From Bryobacterales bacterium (lineage in GTDB: Bacteria > Acidobacteriota > Terriglobia > Bryobacterales > Bryobacteraceae), in NCBI GenBank assembly GCA_003142355.1, contig PLMF01000035.1, positions 1 through 43,662 of the forward strand: a DNA stretch of 43,662 nt, in the 5' to 3' direction. The notes beneath the pieces are model-generated. The model worked only from the letters and a program-made list of their open reading frames with translations, ran no database searches and was not told the DNA's origin. The position numbers and the translations under genes are program-made. Positions 41,757-43,662 of the stretch are shown here, one piece after another (within the stretch, counting starts at the first letter, position 1; every line of letters begins with the position of its first letter).

Positions 41757-42551
41757 ATGGTGAACTGCGCCCAATTCGCTCGCCTGGCGGCGCTGGTTGC
41801 GCTGGCTGCCGCCGCCATCGCGTGCCGCTCCGTCAACACACCGGCCGGCGTCGGCCGCGACATGGCGACGTCGATCCCCGCGGACACGCTGATTCTCGCC
41901 GGCCTCAACCTCGACGAGATCCGCGCTTCCCCGCTCTATCCGAAACTGCCGCCGGCCGCGCGGGCGCTCGCCGAGCCGCTCCGCGATGCCGGGTACCTGC
42001 TCCTCGCCTCCAACGGCAAGGACCTCCTCTCCATCGCACACGGGCGCTTCCGTGAAGCGCCGCCGGGCGCTACGCTGGTCGCACCCGGCCTGGCCGTCAG
42101 CGGGTCGCCCGGTTCCGTCCGCGCCGCTGTGGCGCAGCACAAGACCGGCCGAAGTGGCGCGCCCGACCTGCTCGCCCATGCCGCGTCCCTCGCGGACGGC
42201 AGGCAGATCTGGATGGTGGCACGGGGCGGCGTCCCCCTTCCCGTGGCGGGCAACGCCGCCAATCTCAACCGGCTCCTCCGCAACACGGAGTACGCCGCCA
42301 TCGCCGTCCGGCTTGGCTCCGGGATCGAGATCGAGGCCATCGCCGCCGGCCGCACCGCCGAGGCCGGACGCGAGTTCGAAGAAAACCTGCGCGCCATCCT
42401 CTCTCTCACCGCCGCAGCCAATGCGCGCCAGCCGGATCTGGTGGCGCTCATCCACTCCATTCAGATCCGCCGCGACGATCGCACCGTGCGGGCGGTTCTT
42501 TCCGGTGGTGCGGACGCGGTGGCGCGCCTGCTGGGGCTGGTTGTGCATTAG
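41757..42551 (+). CDS. Putative lipoprotein, unknown function
   Basis: This 264-residue protein starts with a hydrophobic segment ending AAAAIACRS, a possible lipobox with Cys23, so it may be a lipoprotein. The rest is alanine/arginine-rich alpha-beta sequence with ADTLILAGLNLDEIRASPLY and YLLLASNGKDLLSIAHGRF, reminiscent of uncharacterised Acidobacteriota proteins that assess a residual per-protein value. I can name no family. No ribosome site precedes the ATG, so initiation may be leaderless. Its 3' end overlaps the convergent BrkB gene by 4 bases. Confidence 0.7.
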   Translation: MVNCAQFARLAALVALAAAAIACRSVNTPAGVGRDMATSIPADTLILAGLNLDEIRASPLYPKLPPAARALAEPLRDAGYLLLASNGKDLLSIAHGRFREAPPGATLVAPGLAVSGSPGSVRAAVAQHKTGRSGAPDLLAHAASLADGRQIWMVARGGVPLPVAGNAANLNRLLRNTEYAAIAVRLGSGIEIEAIAAGRTAEAGREFEENLRAILSLTAAANARQPDLVALIHSIQIRRDDRTVRAVLSGGADAVARLLGLVVH

Positions 42552-43399
42552 GGCAGCGTGCGCTCGTATTCGGCATTGAATTCGCAGCCGACCAACGCGA
42601 TGGCGGAGATCAGGTACATCCAGACCAGCAGCGCGATGCCGGCGCCCACGGAGCCGTACATCACGTTGTAATGCGCGATGTGGCGGACGTACCAGGCGAA
42701 TCCGGAAGTCGCCAGCAGCCAGAGCACCGTGGCCATGGTGGCGCCGGGCCATACGTAACGCCAGCGCTGCTTTCGGTACGGTCCGAAATAGTAGAGGACG
42801 GCGGCGACCACCACGGTGGTAACGAAGGCCACGGCGAACCGCGCCATGCGGCTCAGCCACTGCCAGGTTGGGGCGAGCGGATTCAAAATCGGATCCACCT
42901 TCAGCCAGTCGAGCACGGCCCGCTCCACCTGCTTGCCGAACACGACGAGCAGCGTCGCGCAGAGCAGCGGGGCCGCCGACAGCAGCACCAGGGCGATGGC
43001 CACGGCGTTCTGCCGCACAAAACCGCGGTTGCGCGGAACGCGATAGGCCGCCTGAAAACCTTCGATGAGGCTCTTGATGACGCCGGAGGCCGCCCACACC
43101 GAAATCACGCCCGCCACGATCAGCAGTGCGAGAGGACGCGAACCGGCGACGCGGAACTGCTCGACGACCAACTCTTCCGTGCCTGGGGGCACGATTTCGG
43201 ACAGGGCTTCCTCGATGATGCGGGAGACGAACTCGGCACGCGTCTGGACCAGAATGGCGGCGGCGGAGGCGAGGACGGGAAAGAACGAGAGCAGCGCGGA
43301 ATAGGCGGCGCCTTTGGCGGCGCCAAAACAGCCGTCGTCGAAAGCGGCTGTGACGCTACGCCGGAGGAGCCAGAAAAAAGTTCGCGGATTGAGCACCAC
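42548..43399 (-). CDS. YihY/BrkB-family inner-membrane protein (GTG start)
   Basis: This 283-residue protein has about six membrane segments: AAYSALLSFFPVLASAAAIL, LALLIVAGVISVWAASGVIKSLIEGF, AIALVLLSAAPLLCATLLVV, FAVAFVTTVVVAAVLYYFGP, ATMATVLWLLATSGFAWYV and GIALLVWMYLISAIALVGCEFNAE. These are diagnostic of YihY/BrkB (earlier misnamed RNase BN), whose transport role is unproven. The start is GTG 43399; it follows the upstream partial gene by 3 bases, so they are cotranscribed. Confidence 0.92.
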   Translation of the reverse strand: MVLNPRTFFWLLRRSVTAAFDDGCFGAAKGAAYSALLSFFPVLASAAAILVQTRAEFVSRIIEEALSEIVPPGTEELVVEQFRVAGSRPLALLIVAGVISVWAASGVIKSLIEGFQAAYRVPRNRGFVRQNAVAIALVLLSAAPLLCATLLVVFGKQVERAVLDWLKVDPILNPLAPTWQWLSRMARFAVAFVTTVVVAAVLYYFGPYRKQRWRYVWPGATMATVLWLLATSGFAWYVRHIAHYNVMYGSVGAGIALLVWMYLISAIALVGCEFNAEYERTLP

Positions 43400-43402
43400 A
43401 GG

Positions 43403-43662
43403 TCAGCCCAATCCTTCCCAGCGCGCATTCCAGGATTCCGGAAACGCGGCTAGGCGCGCCATGTGCGCAACGGCCAGCAACAGCCCGCCGTTGCCCGGGA
43501 GGTAGAGCGGCAGGTTGGCCCGCTGCCAGTTGTGGCCGTTGGGGAGCCAGGTGTTTTTGGGCGTATCCATCATAAGGGCGTCGATGGCGAGTTCGCGCTC
43601 GCCCAGGCTGGCGGCGGTCATGGCCACCATGGGGAAGTCCCAGCCCCAGGTGTCGGCCCACT
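43403..43662 (-). CDS. C-terminal part of a predicted six-hairpin glycosidase, cut by the window edge
   Basis: About 85 codons are open to the right edge. The frame reads WADTWGWDFPMVAMTAASLG, then MMDTPKNTWLPNGHNWQRAN and LPLYLPGNGGLLLAVAHMAR, which match the C-terminal end of large (alpha/alpha)6-barrel glycoside-hydrolase-like proteins of Acidobacteriota. The DTWGWDFP run is typical of the barrel end. The first M in the frame (43630) is not the real start, because the frame continues upstream of it. It lies directly upstream of the BrkB gene. Confidence 0.72.
   Translation of the reverse strand, partial: WADTWGWDFPMVAMTAASLGERELAIDALMMDTPKNTWLPNGHNWQRANLPLYLPGNGGLLLAVAHMARLAAFPESWNARWEGLG

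Noticed and set aside
1..43662. CRISPR arrays, insertion sequences, integrase or phage genes
   Set aside because: No regularly spaced repeats, transposase motifs (DDE, HUH) or integrase signatures were seen on either strand.

Overview
The window reads like a GC-rich Acidobacteriota chromosome, most likely the Solibacter/Bryobacter side. The reasons are two very large Oar-type TonB-dependent receptors with an N-terminal carboxypeptidase-regulatory-like domain, many Tat-exported sugar enzymes (Gfo/Idh/MocA, sugar isomerase, DUF362, FAD oxidoreductase), and a DUF1080-like/FG-GAP protein. The assignment is inferred from gene content; no database was searched.

Layout. (1) 1-3160 is a sparse accessory strip. 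It holds a thiol peroxidase (Tpx) fused to a TIR domain (minus), and a HigB-like toxin gene broken by a frameshift in front of an intact HigA-like antitoxin gene (plus). (2) 3271-14109 is a plus-strand operon: Tat-exported Gfo/Idh/MocA oxidoreductase, DUF1080-like/FG-GAP protein, Tat-exported sugar isomerase, MmsA/IolA-type dehydrogenase, two SDRs, a full-length transketolase and an SMP-30-type lactonase. (3) 14332-15980 is a small-gene island: two overlapping unknown genes, an endonuclease-III-like HhH protein with a 4Fe-4S motif, and a gene remnant. (4) 32442 back to 15981 is a minus-strand block: IclR regulator, DUF362 protein, cupin, epimerase, ribose-type ABC importer (ATPase, permease, binding protein), two tandem paralogous TonB-dependent receptors and a Tat-exported DUF362 protein. 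(5) 32560-35010 (plus) is a GH127-type beta-L-arabinofuranosidase divergent from iclR. (6) 41566 back to 35022 (minus) holds a GH35-like glycosidase, a GPH-family symporter, a Tat-exported TIM-barrel protein and a Tat-exported FAD oxidoreductase. (7) The right end has tRNA-Thr(CGU), a putative lipoprotein gene, a YihY/BrkB membrane protein gene and the 3' end of a predicted six-hairpin glycosidase gene.

Together, regions 2 and 4-6 look like one plant-polysaccharide or glycoside utilisation locus: outer-membrane uptake (TonB receptors), periplasmic processing (GH127, GH35-like, 3-keto-glycoside-type enzymes), inner-membrane uptake (ABC importer, GPH symporter) and cytoplasmic catabolism (SDRs, lactonase, transketolase, MmsA). 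An 18-bp near-palindrome, GCGyATTrTAyAATrCGC, lies upstream of the plus operon, upstream of each TonB receptor and, in a diverged form, between iclR and the GH127 gene. It is the best candidate for the shared IclR operator.

The most unusual single gene is the Tpx-TIR fusion. It joins a peroxide-reactive thiol module to what looks like a catalytically competent TIR NADase module.
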